Of a DNA stretch of 64,000 nt, positions 25,433-38,002 are shown in pieces. The stretch is from Epiperipatus broadwayi. Its lineage: Eukaryota; Onychophora; Udeonychophora; Euonychophora; Peripatidae. The stretch is from the NCBI GenBank assembly GCA_028023455.1, contig JAQFVV010000030.1, positions 2,372,501 to 2,436,500 of the forward strand, written 5' to 3'. The position numbers and the translations under genes were made by a program. The notes below the pieces were generated by a model, which was given only the letters and a program-made list of their open reading frames with translations, had not been told where the DNA came from and searched no databases. Position 1 is the first letter of the stretch; each line of letters starts with the position of its first letter.

Positions 25433-26084
25433 TACAATAGAATAATAACCATCAATGGTAGTTGAGCCATTAATGCTGCCATAATAACTGAAACATTAAA
25501 ATATACAGATTGTTAGATTATGAGTTTAAAATTGAGTGTATTAAAATAATTATGAAGACTTACTTCTCTGCCAACATCCTCATTGTTTGGATAATAAAGA
25601 AGTTCCAGCAGCTTTAAAACTATCTTATCAAATGTTAAAAAAAGATAAAAAGGAATAATTAAGACAAAATACTATATATCTTATTCTGAGATGGTCAGTT
25701 TTAATTTATTTTCATTTTCAAATGAAGATAATAAATGTGATGAAGATTAGGATAATCCTAAAAATTTGGCTGCCACTATTTATTATTTACTTTTAAATAG
25801 AAAGATAGACATTAAGAAATCATTGGATTACATAAATAATCAATGCATGTAGTAAAAATTAGATTTGTGCTTTTTAAAAAATGAACTTTACTAGAGCAAT
25901 ATCAATTAAATCTCTCTATACTAAAACTGATAATATAGAATCCTGAATAAATTCCATGATTCTATTGATTACCAAATAATTTTCTTTTTTCTTTTAGATA
26001 AGTTAATAAAAAATTTAAATTTTTTTGCTACTGAAAACTTCATGGCTATTTATGTTTTTTTTCTTCTCATGCTTAATATATTTT

Positions 26085-26220
26085 TTATAGATAGACAATT
26101 TCCGTATTTCTCCATTCTTTTTTATTTCATAAATTTCATATAAATAAAGACCCAATAAAAGACAAATAACCCCAAGATGCATTTCATGCTCAACCAGCGC
26201 TTATCAGTTGGGCCAAGTCA
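26085..26220 (-). mobile_element. Family C element with degenerate hammerhead motif
   Basis: In sense: GGCCCAA, CTGATAA (G8 changed to A), hairpin GCTGGTTGAGC, GAAA, stem III AT/AT, cleavage base C, then TTGGG pairing with CCCAA (motif about 26166-26216). The stem II hairpin resembles family B, but the 3' sequence (TTATTTGTCTTTTATTGGG and on) is different and is shared with the foldback at 31062. Confidence 0.55.
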
Positions 26221-26621
26221 TCATCTCTCATATATCTTTATTACATGAAGAGTATTTATGTAGAGCAAATTATCTCATTTTTATTTTCAAGAGTCAATTT
26301 ACTCCCAACTTTTACGTTATCAATTTTTTGAATAAACACATAATGATTATTACTAATATAAATACTATAAAAGCTTGCAACTCAAAATATATTGCATACT
26401 AAATATAAAAAAATAGATATTCAAGATTTATTTCTTTATGGTATAAATTTTGTTTTAGTTAGCTTAATCGTTAATTAAATAGTGTAAAAGAACCTGCAGA
26501 AATTTCAACCAGAAAATAAATCCTCTGCTTTGAATACAATGTAATTATTTAATTATTTTAATATATGAATTTTTTTTACAGTATAGGCATTTTCATACCT
26601 GCCCTCCAATATATAATATAT

Positions 26622-26905
26622 AGCAGGTTTGAACTCAGACTTTCACATGATCCTCAACTATTCATGCTATCTCATACTGCTGACATACCTGATCACACAC
26701 ATGGTGAAAAGATAAATAATCATCAATATACATATTCCGTGCTTGGTCCAGATCTCCATATCCACACAATCAATGCTCAGCTTATATTAAGATAACCAAT
26801 CTTCATACTTTAATGGACAGGCTTTAATCCACTCCACCCCACAAGTCTTCAGCCATTCGTTTCATTGAAAATCTGATGATGGAATGCTCAAAGCCCATAT
26901 TTAAT
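26622..26905 (-). mobile_element. Family B element, single antisense arm
   Basis: Aligns with 8752-9035. A deletion around 26735 removes most of the hammerhead core. It starts with the B-box complement AGGTTTGAACTC. Confidence 0.8.
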
Positions 26906-29400
26906 TATTGTAAATAATATTTTAAGATTTAAAAAAAAACACATTGATTGCTGAAAAAATATATTAAAAAAATTTTCTCCCAAACTATTCTATTAGAACT
27001 GCTAATATAAGAAATTGTTAGTTATAAAGCAATTAAAAATGAAAAAATTTTGAATTTTTCGTTTTTAATATTAAAAAAAAAAAGAAAAACGAACACCATG
27101 TAAATTTATATACATATAAGTATTAAAATATAGAAATGTATATTAAAAAGAAAAAGCATAAACAGTAGAGCTAAAAAAAGAGAATAATGAATTAAAAATT
27201 GTAATGAAAGAAAAAATGTAGAGAGATTGAAAAATAAAAGAGTTGGAGTGGAAAAACAAGTTATCAAAATTCTAGTTGTTGTCTGTCGTTAATAAGAAAA
27301 AGAGTATTGAAAGTGCAAGAATAGGAGAAAAATAATAGGCTTTATTTTTTAGTTATAATTGAAAAATATTAAAATTGTGTAATAATTTAAAAAAAAGAAT
27401 GTAGTCGCAATATCTAAGACAAAAAAAAATGGAAATCTAATAAAATTGATGAAATTTCAAATAAATTTTAATATATTTATTTATCACTGAAGCAAATAGC
27501 CTGTTAATCTTTTTCCATTATCCTTCCAATATTTATAATTTTGATTAAAAAATAGAATTTGAAACAAATTATATACATTTAGTTATTAATATCAGTATTA
27601 CGTAGAAAGATTTATATTTAAAAAGTTTTCTCTAATATGCTGTTGAATATAAAAGCTAAAGAGTAAATTTGTTATTTGCGTTGCTGCAATGTCACATGAT
27701 CTCCCCAGTAACTAATCATTCAAAATATATTATTAAAGTATTAAAAAGATTAAGTAAAAAGGGAAAAAATGATCAAATTTAAAAATAAATAAATTGTAGA
27801 GATATGCTTTTTGAATCGAAAAGTTTTTTTAAGTAGATAAATTATAAGGAATTCTAAAAGTGAAATATTTTAATTAAAACAGCAAGAAGAGAATTAACAA
27901 ATAATTCTTTTTCATACATAGAAGTTGTCTAAAGTAAAAAAAAAATATTTTGAGATAGTTGAATGGAGTGATTTTTATGATCCTCAATCTTTAAATAATT
28001 TATCATAATCACCATTGGAATAAGGCATTTATGATATGATAAAATACTGTTTTACATACAAATAAAAGTTCATATTATTTTAATTTATCTAATACAAATC
28101 GGAGACATTGTTATAATAAAAGCATATTGTGTACATGTACTATATTAAAACGACCCTTCTTTTAACTTCATTAACAACTTAAACATTTATAACATTTAAA
28201 TTTCATATTTATTTATTTTTTACTTCAAATGCAGATCTGAGTTAAAAATTCTGTCAGTTTAAAAAGATAGAAAAACAGAAAAACAGAAGAAAAAGAGTGA
28301 AGAGAGAAAGTAATTTTAAATAGTTTCATAAAGTCAAGAACATAGAAATTTCGGGGATAATGAGTGAAAACAGAATACTTAATGAAAAAAATTTTTAAAG
28401 TGAAATTTGAATTTGGGATTATAAAAATTAAGAAATTATAAGGATGTTTTTACAGCTGTAAGAAGATGAAAAAAAAAAGATAAAAATATTTGATAGAAAA
28501 TTTAAAGAGGAAAGCACTTATGATTATTTATAGAGAAACGAACTGAGCAAATAAAGTGTGAATCTTTCTTATGCAGAAATTGACGATGATGATAAAATAG
28601 GAATAATAACACAAATACTTGTAAATATAATTATATTATGTCAAATTAGCATGCTCCAATATATAATTTATTTGCAAATACAATATAGTACTTCAGAAAA
28701 TATTAATAATACATATTGATTTCAATTTATTGTTACAGTCATATGTCAAACCAGAATATCCGGTTACAAAACACAGTTACCAATCATTAACCTGTCAGCA
28801 AATTATATATGGAGTTTTCAAAGAAATTTTCATAAATAAAAATTATTTTCATTTTTTGTAAACAAGCTTACTTTTTAATTGTTACATACTTTTATGATCG
28901 TATACATTATTAATTTTCCTTTTAACAAGTAATAAAACAGGTAGAATTATTACTTAGTACCGATACATAACTGATAGAGGAAAGATAAATATTCATAAAT
29001 TTGTAATACAGATGTCATTTTGATTTATTGTTACAGTAATATTTTCTAGGAATAAATTTATATCATAACTATTTTTATTTAAATGATTTCGTTTACTTTA
29101 ATAAATGCAAATCAGATATTTGTAATATATATACAAACACAATACGGTATTTTCATTTACTGTAACATTAATTAAAAATAAATTCAATATAATAAATGAA
29201 TATATTGTCTCTATTTATTAGAGAATAAATTCAATTATATATTAATTTGTAATGCATATTAATATGAATTCATCACAGTAAACTCTTGAGTAAAGAACAT
29301 ATTGTTTTTTTAAAAATATGTTTTATAAAATAATATAAACAATGTAAGAAAAGGTAATTAATATATTGAATAAATAAGAATAGATTTATAATATAGCTTA
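26906..29400. other. A+T-rich stretch, no gene seen
   Basis: Very A-rich on the plus strand, with no coding frame above background and no recognised repeat. Confidence 0.4.
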
Positions 29401-29409
29401 ATCTTTTTT

Positions 29410-29905
29410 AAAACAGGCAAAACTCACTATACATATGGCACACACAGCAAGCTAGAGTAATCAATGGATGCCAGAAGGCTTGCGCATAAAATTTTCATCT
29501 AGTGCCTACTCATCCAATATCCCCAGACTAGTTTCTGGCTTGTGGCCTTCGTCAGTGAGGACCCTTGGATCTGAGAGCACTGCATCTAGATCTTAGGATC
29601 TAATGCAACCCTCCAGCAACCACATTTTATCTCCATTTAACTACAAAACTATGAGTCTTAAACTGAAAACACTGTAATGTTTCCAATTCAAGCCCATCAG
29701 CTTATATAGTTATATGGGTCTGAACCCAGTTCAGTTCCCATATGTTTTGGATGAGTAGGCACTAGATGGGTATTTTATGCACAAGCCTTCTGTCATCCAT
29801 TGATTACTCTAGCTTGCTGTGTGTGGCAATATATATATATATAGTGAGTTTTGCTTGTTTTAACAACAGTTATACACAAGCATAAGAGAAGGTGGTCATG
29901 TGATG
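29410..29905. mobile_element. Family A foldback element with one intact hammerhead motif
   Basis: Bounded by the 12-bp direct repeat TTAATCTTTTTT (29398-29409 and 29906-29917). The antisense arm runs 29410 to about 29750 and contains the hammerhead. The sense arm starts at TTTTGGATGAG (about 29745), within hammerhead stem I, so it holds only sequence downstream of the ribozyme. Confidence 0.9.
29512..29570 (-). ncRNA. Type I hammerhead ribozyme motif, family A (best copy)
   Basis: Minus strand: ATCCAA, GGG, TCCTCA, core CTGACGA, hairpin GGC/GCC with a 5-nt loop flanked by an A-A mismatch, GAAA, palindromic stem III ACTAGT (2 bp, 2-nt loop), cleavage base C at 29526, then TGGGGA, TA, TTGGAT. 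Stem I pairs in two blocks of 6 bp (one U-G) around a 3-nt/2-nt internal loop, as in natural hammerheads with loop contacts. The cleavage triplet is GUC. The A-A pair next to the core is unusual. A very short stem III is known to favour cleavage as a dimer. Confidence 0.75.
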
Positions 29906-29999
29906 TTAATCTTTTTTCTTAAATTAAGTATTAATATAGCATAATTGGTAGTGAATAATTAATTTATAATAGTTTAAAACTAATGGAACACATAGACTA

Positions 30000-30490
30000 T
30001 ACTATCTGTTAAACTACTAAACATCACATGATCACCACTCCCTATGCTTTGTACAAGCTGTTGTAACAGAAGCAAAATTCTCCATATGTAGTAATACCCA
30101 GTAGAAGCAATCAATGGATGCAAAAAGATTTTGTGCATAAAATTCCTATCTAATGCCTATGCATCAAATATTTCCTGACTAGTTTTTAGCTTGTGGCTTT
30201 CATCAGTGAAGAGGGTCAGATCAGAGGGTACTGCACCTAGATCTTAGAAATCTAAGATCTAGGTGCAATGTTCTCAGATACAAGATAATCCTACGTTCAG
30301 GTGCAATACTATCAAATTCAAGGCTCCTCACTAATGAAATCCACAAACTACAAACTAGTTTGGGAATATTGGATGAGTAAGCACTAGATAAGGATTTTAT
30401 GCACAAACTTTCTTGCATTTATTGATTATTCTGGTTTGCACTGGGTGGCACTACTATGTGGAGAGTTTTACCTCTGTTAATCGAAATCCA
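30000..30490. mobile_element. Decayed family A foldback element
   Basis: Antisense arm about 30005-30245 and sense arm about 30250-30478, meeting at a perfect inverted repeat CTAGATCTTAGA/TCTAAGATCTAG. Both hammerhead regions (about 30155-30215 and 30333-30396) carry core changes, for example CTAATGA and ACAAAC in the sense arm. Confidence 0.8.
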
Positions 30491-30659
30491 CATCACATTC
30501 TAATCATACTTTTTATTTTTGAAAACACCCATTAAAACTCATATAGATGTAAATTAGTTTAGGATTTTTATTTATAAATAATAACATCTGTATATCCATT
30601 TACAATCAATATTAAAAAACTATTCAACAGAAAAAAATTAAGCTTATTGCTAGTAGAAA

Positions 30660-30720
30660 AAAAATCATTCCGCCTGGATATGAACCCAGGTCACACATGA
30701 CAGAAGATTGCAGAAGAAAT
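30660..30720 (-). ncRNA. tRNA-like 3' half (pseudo-tRNA or SINE relic)
   Basis: Minus strand: CCTGG-GTTCATAT-CCAGG forms a perfect 5-bp T arm with a B-box-like loop, followed by CGGAATGATTTTTTTT. No matching 5' half or acceptor stem was found, so it is not a functional tRNA gene. Confidence 0.4.
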
Positions 30721-31061
30721 AAAAATGTACTTTGTCAGTAATAATCTTCTCTTCATTTTAAGTCACATAGTATTATGTTTACATTCTTATTTGAGTAAAA
30801 AAAATAGTTCACTAATTTGAGATAAACTTACGTTACAATAACTTTACAAACGCATTCCAGCAGTGGCCTAACTACATAGCATCTAAACTGAACAGATTTC
30901 AGAGTCATAATCATTCACACAAAAGAGGGAAAACCTTTCAAATCAAAAAAATGAGCTGATGATTCATTATAAATGGGCAGAATCTATCAGTAAAGAGCAT
31001 TGACAAGCCACATTATTATGAAATATTGATAATTGACAAAATGGCTTTAATTAAAATATCT

Positions 31062-31233
31062 TTTTTATAGATATATTAAACAACCTCCATACTTCCCCAA
31101 TCTTTTTAAATTCATATAAATAAAGATACAATAAAAAACAAATGACCCCTAAGATGCAGGTCATTTGTCTTTTATTGTTATATGAATTTAAAAAGAATGG
31201 GGAAGTATGGAGGTTGTTTAATATATCTATAAA
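31062..31233. mobile_element. Family C foldback element
   Basis: Arms 31062-31149 and 31162-31233 are near-perfect inverted copies (ACCTCCATACTTCCCC and complement). The centre, CCTAAGATGCA, corresponds to the hammerhead cleavage region of the 26085 copy (GCATC then TTGGGG). The antisense arm reaches this site and the sense arm begins about 10 nt after it. Confidence 0.8.
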
Positions 31234-31697
31234 GCTATTACTCATGGGAAAGAGAACGGTGAATACTCCATGTGTGTGTAAGTTTAAAAATTTAAAAATC
31301 AGATATATTAATCTTTAACTGAGGTTTAAAGTTTATATCTGTGCTAGAGATAATCTTTAGTTTAGAAAATGATTCGTGATAATCATTATTGTATTTATCT
31401 GAGGTAGATGGTGTCAAAGTTGTGAGTGGAGTAAGCTTGACAATGGTAAATAAAAATGTAACAATATCTTTCTTCTTGATGACCGAATTAAATTATTAAA
31501 AGCAGTCATTAGGTCTGCATAAAAAAACTTTATTATTCTAAATCAATTCAGAATCATGCAATATATGTCTCAGAATGAAGTTTAATGAAAATATTGAATT
31601 TAATATTATTTAATATAATTATATTTTTCTTTTATAGATGCCTATTGTCACATTTCAGTTAAAATTTGTGCTATTGTATAATTTCTTACAAAACAAT

Positions 31698-31803
31698 GTG
31701 TTGTTAGCCAAGAGGTCAGTACAACCATCCTTGCAAGCAAGCAGTTGATTGCAGACGGCTATTGTGGGTTCGCCTCCCAGCCGATGCTATGACATAGGAA
31801 AAA
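31698..31803 (+). mobile_element. tRNA-derived SINE (Ala-like subfamily)
   Basis: TTAGCCAAGAGGTC (A box), CTTGCAAGCAAG, GGGTTCGCCTCCC (B box), TGCTATGACATAGG, A tail. An 8-bp direct repeat AAAACAAT flanks it (31690-31697 and 31804-31811). Confidence 0.85.
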
Positions 31804-32275
31804 AAAACAATCATCTCAGTTTAGAATTGATATATAAATCTTATACCAATGTTAAATCAAAGTATATTCAATAGTTAAACTAACTTGAAAGTCAATTTTT
31901 AGTGTAAAAATCATATATAAAAAAAGAATTAACAAATTCAAATTCATTTAGATTATTTTTTGTGCTTAACCATCTCTTGACATTTCAAGAAACTGACTAT
32001 GATAAATAAAAAGCTCCAAAGCTGAAAGCATGCTTAGAATTTTTCACATATTTTAAAGGTGATATAATAAATAAGTATGTGGTTATTCCTGACATATCCA
32101 TTGCAAATAGGCACATGATTTAGTGAAAGTTAAAATTCACAGATAGTTTATGGCAATGTGTGGCCATGCTAATGCAAAAATAGAAGTTTGATAAAGACTG
32201 ATCAATAATTTTTGATATAGTCATTTTATGAGAACCTTCCAATGGCCTAGTTTTTATTTTTTGAAAATGGGTGTG

Positions 32276-32386
32276 TCAAGTGTTGTTAGCCGAGAGGTCA
32301 TCACAGTCACCTTGCAAGCAAGCACTTGGTTGCAGATGGTTGTGGGTTCACCTCCTAGCTGATGCTATAACATATGGGGAAAAATA
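32276..32386 (+). mobile_element. tRNA-derived SINE (Ala-like subfamily)
   Basis: GTCAAGTGTTGTTAGCCGAG, CTTGCAAGCAAG, a mutated B box GGGTTCACCTCC, GATGCTATAACATATGGGG, then an A-rich tail. Confidence 0.82.
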
Positions 32387-33365
32387 ATGCAGCATATTTA
32401 AGATATTTATGTTCAAGGTAAAGTAATTATTATTACAGAAATGCAACTTTTTTCAACATGGTTTTGTCTATCTTTAGAATGAAATATTTTATTTATTGGA
32501 TAACTTTTCATATATTAAAATTTAAATAATACTATGAAAATTTTACAAAATATTTTAAAATATAGATTTAATTATTATGTTAATCTTTTAAATGATGGAT
32601 TTAATTAATTGTATTACACTAAAGAAATTAATAGATTTGTATAATAATGTATACTAAATGATCTAAAATAGCTGGAATAACCATTAAGCAATGGTTTAAA
32701 CTGGTTCAGTATTACTAAGTTTATTTCAAAATGGAAAGTATATCCATGAATACAAAAGAATTTTAGTAAAAATGAATAAATAAATGATTTGTTGCCCAAG
32801 AAGTTACATGAAGTTTGAGCATCCGAAATGATCCTGATGCTCTATAAAATCTCTCAAAAACAGAAATGTATATCAAGCTAAAGAATTGAAAAAAAAAATG
32901 CATGCTGCTTTCAAGTCTTAGGATAAAATGACTGTATTATAATAAGTGAGAATTTACTGAGAAGCAAATAACAGTAAAATTATTGAAAATATTTCCAAAA
33001 ATAATTTGTCAAATAATTTAGAGAATCCAAGGCACAGATAAATATGAGAACAAACTACTAAAATAAATGTTCATTAATTTTTACTCATGAAAGAGTTATA
33101 ATGAATCCATGATTCCTATTCATTTTTTTCCATATTTCTTAGCAATCCAAGAGTAGTTTGACCTTCAAGTGAATGTCGGTGATCATCTTGTGATGCCAGA
33201 TGCCATTTTTGTCATAAATAAAGGAAAAACCAGATTGTTCATTTTTGGGATTTTTTAATTCTAGAAAATTATAGAGCATTTATATATTAAATATTTTAAT
33301 TGGATTCTTGAAAGTAAAACTCAAAAACACAATTAAAATATCAAGCTCTTATAAGGTTTACCTTT

Positions 33366-33459
33366 TTTTTTCATATGTCAAGTGTGTTGACCGGGAAGAG
33401 AACCCGGGCCAGCTGCTTGGAAGACAGCTATGCTAACCACTAGGCTGCCAATGCTTGAC
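33366..33459 (-). mobile_element. tRNA-Gly-derived SINE
   Basis: In sense: AGTCAAGCATTGGCAGCC, TAGTGGTTAGCATAGC (A box), CTGTCTTCCAAGCAG (anticodon UCC, Gly) and CCCGGGTTCTCTTCCCGG (T arm), then CACTTGACATATG and an A tail. It is much closer to a canonical glycine tRNA than the other copies but shares the same terminal GTCAAG/CTTGAC. An imperfect 16-bp direct repeat flanks it (33350-33365 and 33460-33475). Confidence 0.88.
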
Positions 33460-33679
33460 TATAAAGCTTACCTTTATTACAAACTCATAATAAAATATTC
33501 AAATCTTTGAAAATAGATTGCATATATCTGTAAGTGTTTGCCTTTTAGTCAGCAACTGCATTTATCCCGTGCTGATGGCCAAGAAGTCAATGATTCAGTT
33601 GCCATTTAAATCCAATTTATTCACTACAAAATAAAGATATAAGTTGGTTTCATAAATTTCTACACATTTGTGTGGGTAT

Positions 33680-34622
33680 AATAATATATAGAAATATTGT
33701 GGAAGGCAACTCCTCTTGACACACATGCTATAAACTTGATATACACTGTCCCATCAATAATTGTTTAAAAACAAAGGTGGTCCACCGGTGATTAGAACCT
33801 ATTCTTTAAATAAACTAACACTTATTGATGTGCTTGAGTTTACAGCTTGATCTTATTGCAAACCTAATTTTTAAATCAGCATATTACTTGCACAAGTTCA
33901 GATAATATATCACAGAGAAAGAAACATTTCTCATTTTAAGTAGCTGTGACACCAAATCTTATTACTTGGTGTATATGTAATAATTAATAATATAGACATT
34001 TATGTACATATGAAATATTGTGAAAGGCAATTACTCTTTACAGATGCACTATAAAATTAATATGCACTCTCCCATTAATAAATATTTTAAAAACATAAGT
34101 GGTCCTCCTATGCTTAGAACTTATTCTGAATTTGTGCAAGTAATACCTTGATTTATAAATCAGGCTTGCAATAAGATCAAACAAGGTCAATAAATGTTGG
34201 TTTATTTAAAGAATAAGGGTTAAGCATAGGTAGAACATCTATACAAAAAAAATATTAGTAGAAGGTGACAATTTTATAGTGTAGGTATGAAGAATATTTG
34301 CCTTCCACAGTAAAACATGAGTATAAATTGCTATACTATTAATTATTACACATATACCAACTAATAAAGTTCAGTGTCACAGCTAGTTAAAAATGAGAAA
34401 CTTTCTCTTTTCTGTAAATATATTATCTGAACTTATGCAAGTAATATGCTAACTTGAAAGTTGGCTTGCAGTAACATAAAACTCTAAATTCAAGCACTGT
34501 CAATAAATATTGGTTTATTTAGAGCATAATCTCTAGGCATAGTTAGACAACATAAGCTTTAAACTATTTTTTGATTGGAGAGTAGTTGCTTCCACAATAT
34601 TTCATAAGTATAAAATTTGTTA

Positions 34623-34625
<3 letters not shown>
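33680..34625. repeat. Cluster of direct and inverted copies of one repeat
   Basis: A unit starting GAAATATTGTGGAAGGCAAC (33690) recurs in direct orientation at 34012 and in inverted orientation around 34140-34260 and 34300-34620 (ending GTTGCTTCCACAATATTTC). Shared markers: GTGGTCC...TAGAAC, TTATTTAAAGAATA, TTACTTGCACAAGTTC. It looks like nested foldback insertions of one element family. I found no hammerhead core; GGTTCTAATCAC on the minus strand is a weak B-box match. Confidence 0.7.
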
Positions 34626-34657
<32 letters not shown>

Positions 34658-35810
34658 TGTGGAAGTGCTCAAATTTCCTTTTACATAGGAATGCCAAACA
34701 TTCTTATGCTAGGTTTAGGCAGTCCAATTCTATAAATTATATCCTTTATAATAGAAAAATATTTGTAATTTATGTGATTGCTATTTTTCAAATTTATATA
34801 TTATAAATCTACACAAATCACCAAATAACAGAATTTAAAAGGAATGAAATAATTAAGTTTTAACTTAAAATGATAATAAAAAAGAGACATTATGTTAGAA
34901 GAAGGAGAATTCAATAAGTGAACACTGCTTAACTGTTAATGGTATAATTGGTATTGGTATAATAACACTTAAATGCTTAAAAAGCAAAACATAGTATAAT
35001 CTGAGATTGTGAGGGGGATATGCTCAACCATGTACATTGTAATGGCATGCTCACAACACATTGCTTAACAAGAAAATCCCCAACATTCACCAAAATAAAG
35101 TAAAGAATGGGGCTTTTTTGTGACTAAATTTGACATTTTTAATATCAATAAAGTTAACATTTATCCTTGCTTTTATAGACAATCTGTGAACAATATTGTA
35201 AAAGTGTAAATTGTCTAAGACACTTGCTTTGAGCTTTGATTAAAGTAATTGCTTTCACTGATTGCTAATGCTAACATTGTTAATTTAAAAATATATTTAT
35301 TTATAGAACTTATGTGTTTGAATAATGTTAAGTTATATGATGTATTTCATCTTTAAATTTAATTAAAAAATATATTATGAAGTTTAATACTTAGAATTTT
35401 AAAGTAATTACCTGCTCTTTCAGAATAATAAGACAATTATATTAATATCTCACAATTATATTAATATCGTGAGGTTGAAGAGCTTTGAATAGTGAAACCA
35501 ATAATTTGAATTAGTAGTAACTTTTACTTTTATCTTGTTGTCTCTTTATATATATTTTTGTCTGCATTACTTATTGTTTTTATGTACCCTTAAACATGCT
35601 AATATGTGATCTAGGTTGCTGAAAACTGCTACAAATAAAGAATAAGGGCAAAACAAAATCAAGTGATACAGAATTAGTAAAAATCATTACAAGAAAATGT
35701 CTTAATTGATAAAAACGAAAGTCTGACTGCAGTTTAATGAAATAAGAGTGTGAAAGTGAATTAAAATAACTAAATAAATAAAAATCAGAAAATTTAATCA
35801 AAATCATTAT
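34626..35810. other. (TA)n run and A+T-rich stretch
   Basis: A (TA)n tract at about 34625-34653, then no recognised gene or repeat. Confidence 0.5.
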
Positions 35811-35811
35811 C

Positions 35812-36410
35812 AATCATTATCAATCCACTGCAGGATGAAGGTCTCTCCAAGTTTAAGCCATCTTCTTTGATCTTTAGCTTCTCTTCTCCACATCACCCCT
35901 GCACACTTTCTTATTTCATCCATCCATCTCACATGTGGTCTCTTTCTGGGTCTTTTACAATCTCTTGGAATCCAGTTTAAAATTTCAATTGTTCATCTAT
36001 TATCATCTCTTCTAGCAATATGACCAGCCCAACTCCACTTCAATCTTTTAATTTTTCAATGAGGTCAGTAACACCCGTTTGTTCTTTTACCCATACATTG
36101 CGTTTTCGATCTCTTCTTGTTACTCCCAACATACATCTCTCCATACTTCTTTGAGTGGTCTGAAGTCTCTGTATTGCTCTTCTATTGAGTGTCCAAGTCT
36201 CAGATCCATAAGTAAGAACTGGTAAAACACATTTGTTAAAAACCTTCCTTTTCAAACACATAGGCATATTTCCTTTTAGTATCAAGTTATTTCTACCAAA
36301 AGCACTCCAACCAAGTTTAATTCTATGATTAATTTCCTCCATTATGTTTCCATCTGTATTAATAATCTGACCAAGGTATTTGTAACTGTTAACTTCTTCT
36401 AATTCAAAAA
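35812..36410 (-). pseudogene. RTE-like LINE 3' fragment (C-terminal reverse transcriptase and tail)
   Basis: The antisense reading gives YKYLGQII, INTDGN, then MEEINHRIKLGWSAFGRNN, LKRKVFNKCVLPVLTYGSE, TWTLNRRAIQRLQTTQRSME and VTRRDRKRNVWV. After a frame change near 36040 it gives RLKWSWAGHIARRDDNRW, RPHVRWMDEIRKCAGVMWRR and WLKLGETFILQWIDN. This is the C-terminal part of a non-LTR reverse transcriptase polyprotein, 5'-truncated at an A and AG run (about 36405-36436). The DNA tail is AATGATTGATAATG-like on the sense strand. It is the best-preserved of five copies in the window. Confidence 0.85.
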
Positions 36411-37005
36411 AAAAAGAGAGAGAGAGAGAGAGAGATTTTGAAAGCTAATTATTACAAATTCGTGATTCTATTGTGCATATATCCACACATCCAAAACATA
36501 GCAGAATTTAAAATCAATTATACTAATTTGGAAATAGCTTTAAGTAAGTATAAACATTTTTGAAAAAAGAAAAGAATGGGACAGATTTTATCGTTGTCAG
36601 TATTATTTAATTAGACAATGTCCACAAATTATTTAAGTTGCAAAATAATTTAACAAATACATTTTGTAAAAGGCAATCATTAAGTAACTTTTAAACATTA
36701 ATCAAATAGTCATTGTTATAGCAAAACCATAGTTTTCAACCAGTCGCTTGGATGAAAAGGTATATAAATCTTCCAAACGTCTCACAATTTGACATTTGCT
36801 TTGATGATTTAGTACTGTAATAGAATGGTATATTTAATATCTAGAGGATTCTGATTCATTTCTCACCAAAGAAAAATGAAAAAATTCACTTTGATCAATT
36901 AAATAGAACTGTTAAATTCAATCTTGCATTTGGGTCTTTGAACAACTTCAAAAGGTTTGTTCCATTACAATACTGAAGAAATTTATTCAATATGCATTTA
37001 GTTTA

Positions 37006-37211
37006 CCACATGATCACCAACTCTATACTAGCACATAATTGTTGTAAACAAAGGCAAAACTCCATACAGTAGTGCCACCCTGTGCCAAACAGAGTAATCA
37101 ATGGATGCCGGAAGGCACTAGGTAGGGATTTTATGCACAAACCTTCTGGCATCCATTGATTACTCTGTTTGGCACAGGGTGGCACTACTGTATGGAGAGT
37201 TTTGCCTTTGT
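37006..37211. mobile_element. Family A foldback element, short form
   Basis: The antisense and sense arms meet at GGAAGGCACTAGG (about 37110), well downstream of the hammerhead, which is absent. A direct repeat TATGCATTTA (36991-37000 and 37212-37221), continued as GTTTA/ATTTA, flanks it. Confidence 0.88.
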
Positions 37212-37677
37212 TATGCATTTAATTTAATGAAATGCTTTAAAAATCAACATTTTTAAAAGTAGATTTTCCAAAATAATTACTTGATAAAATTTGGCAATTG
37301 TGTTAAATTATTAATTTGATGCATTATTGAAAATTTTAATCAACTCTCAGTGTCTGAATTGTAATATTTTTATAATCTTTTTTTTTTTAGTGCCTTATTT
37401 TTTAAATTACGAAATTTCAAATTTTACCAGCAAATATTATTTTTTTGTTTTCTGCATTGCATTCAATAATGGATAATTACTTCAATAACTTTATATTGTC
37501 AAATTATGATTTTTTTTAAATAATTGGAATTCAAATTAATAAAGATGGTTAGTAGTGTTATGATTAAACTGTTGCATGTTTTAATCGTAGTCACAAGGTT
37601 AACTTCTGATTTATTTTTAATATGTAAAATAAAATTATCTTTATTAAACACCCAATATAGTGACTATTTATATAAGA

Positions 37678-37845
37678 GATTGTAAAAGACCCAGAAAGAG
37701 ACCACACATGAGATGGAAGGATGAAATAAGAAAGTGCACCAGGGTGATGTGGAAAAGAAAAGCTAAAGATCGGAGAAGATGGATTAAACTTGGAGAGACC
37801 TTCATCCTGCAGTGGATTGATAATGGTTGATGATGATGATTATTA
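37678..37845 (+). pseudogene. RTE-like LINE extreme 3' end
   Basis: Sense-strand match to the last 165 bp of the family at 35812-36410 (AAAGACCCAGAAAGAGACC to GATAATGGTTGATGATGATG). Confidence 0.85.
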
Positions 37846-38002
37846 TTTTTACAATATGAATAAAGAGTTCACTCCAATCTTAAGATGAGAGTAGCTGTCT
37901 GTATTTGAAAAGTAAAGAAAGTGTGGTAGAAATATAAGATATTGTGTAAGACTTTCCTTTTTACAACTGACTGACTGAGTTATCAAAATAAAACTCATTT
38001 AT

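Noticed and set aside
33366-33459. Functional tRNA-Gly gene
   Set aside because: The acceptor stem is replaced by the SINE ends, the B box is mutated (GGTTCTCTTCC), and it has an A tail with a target-site duplication.
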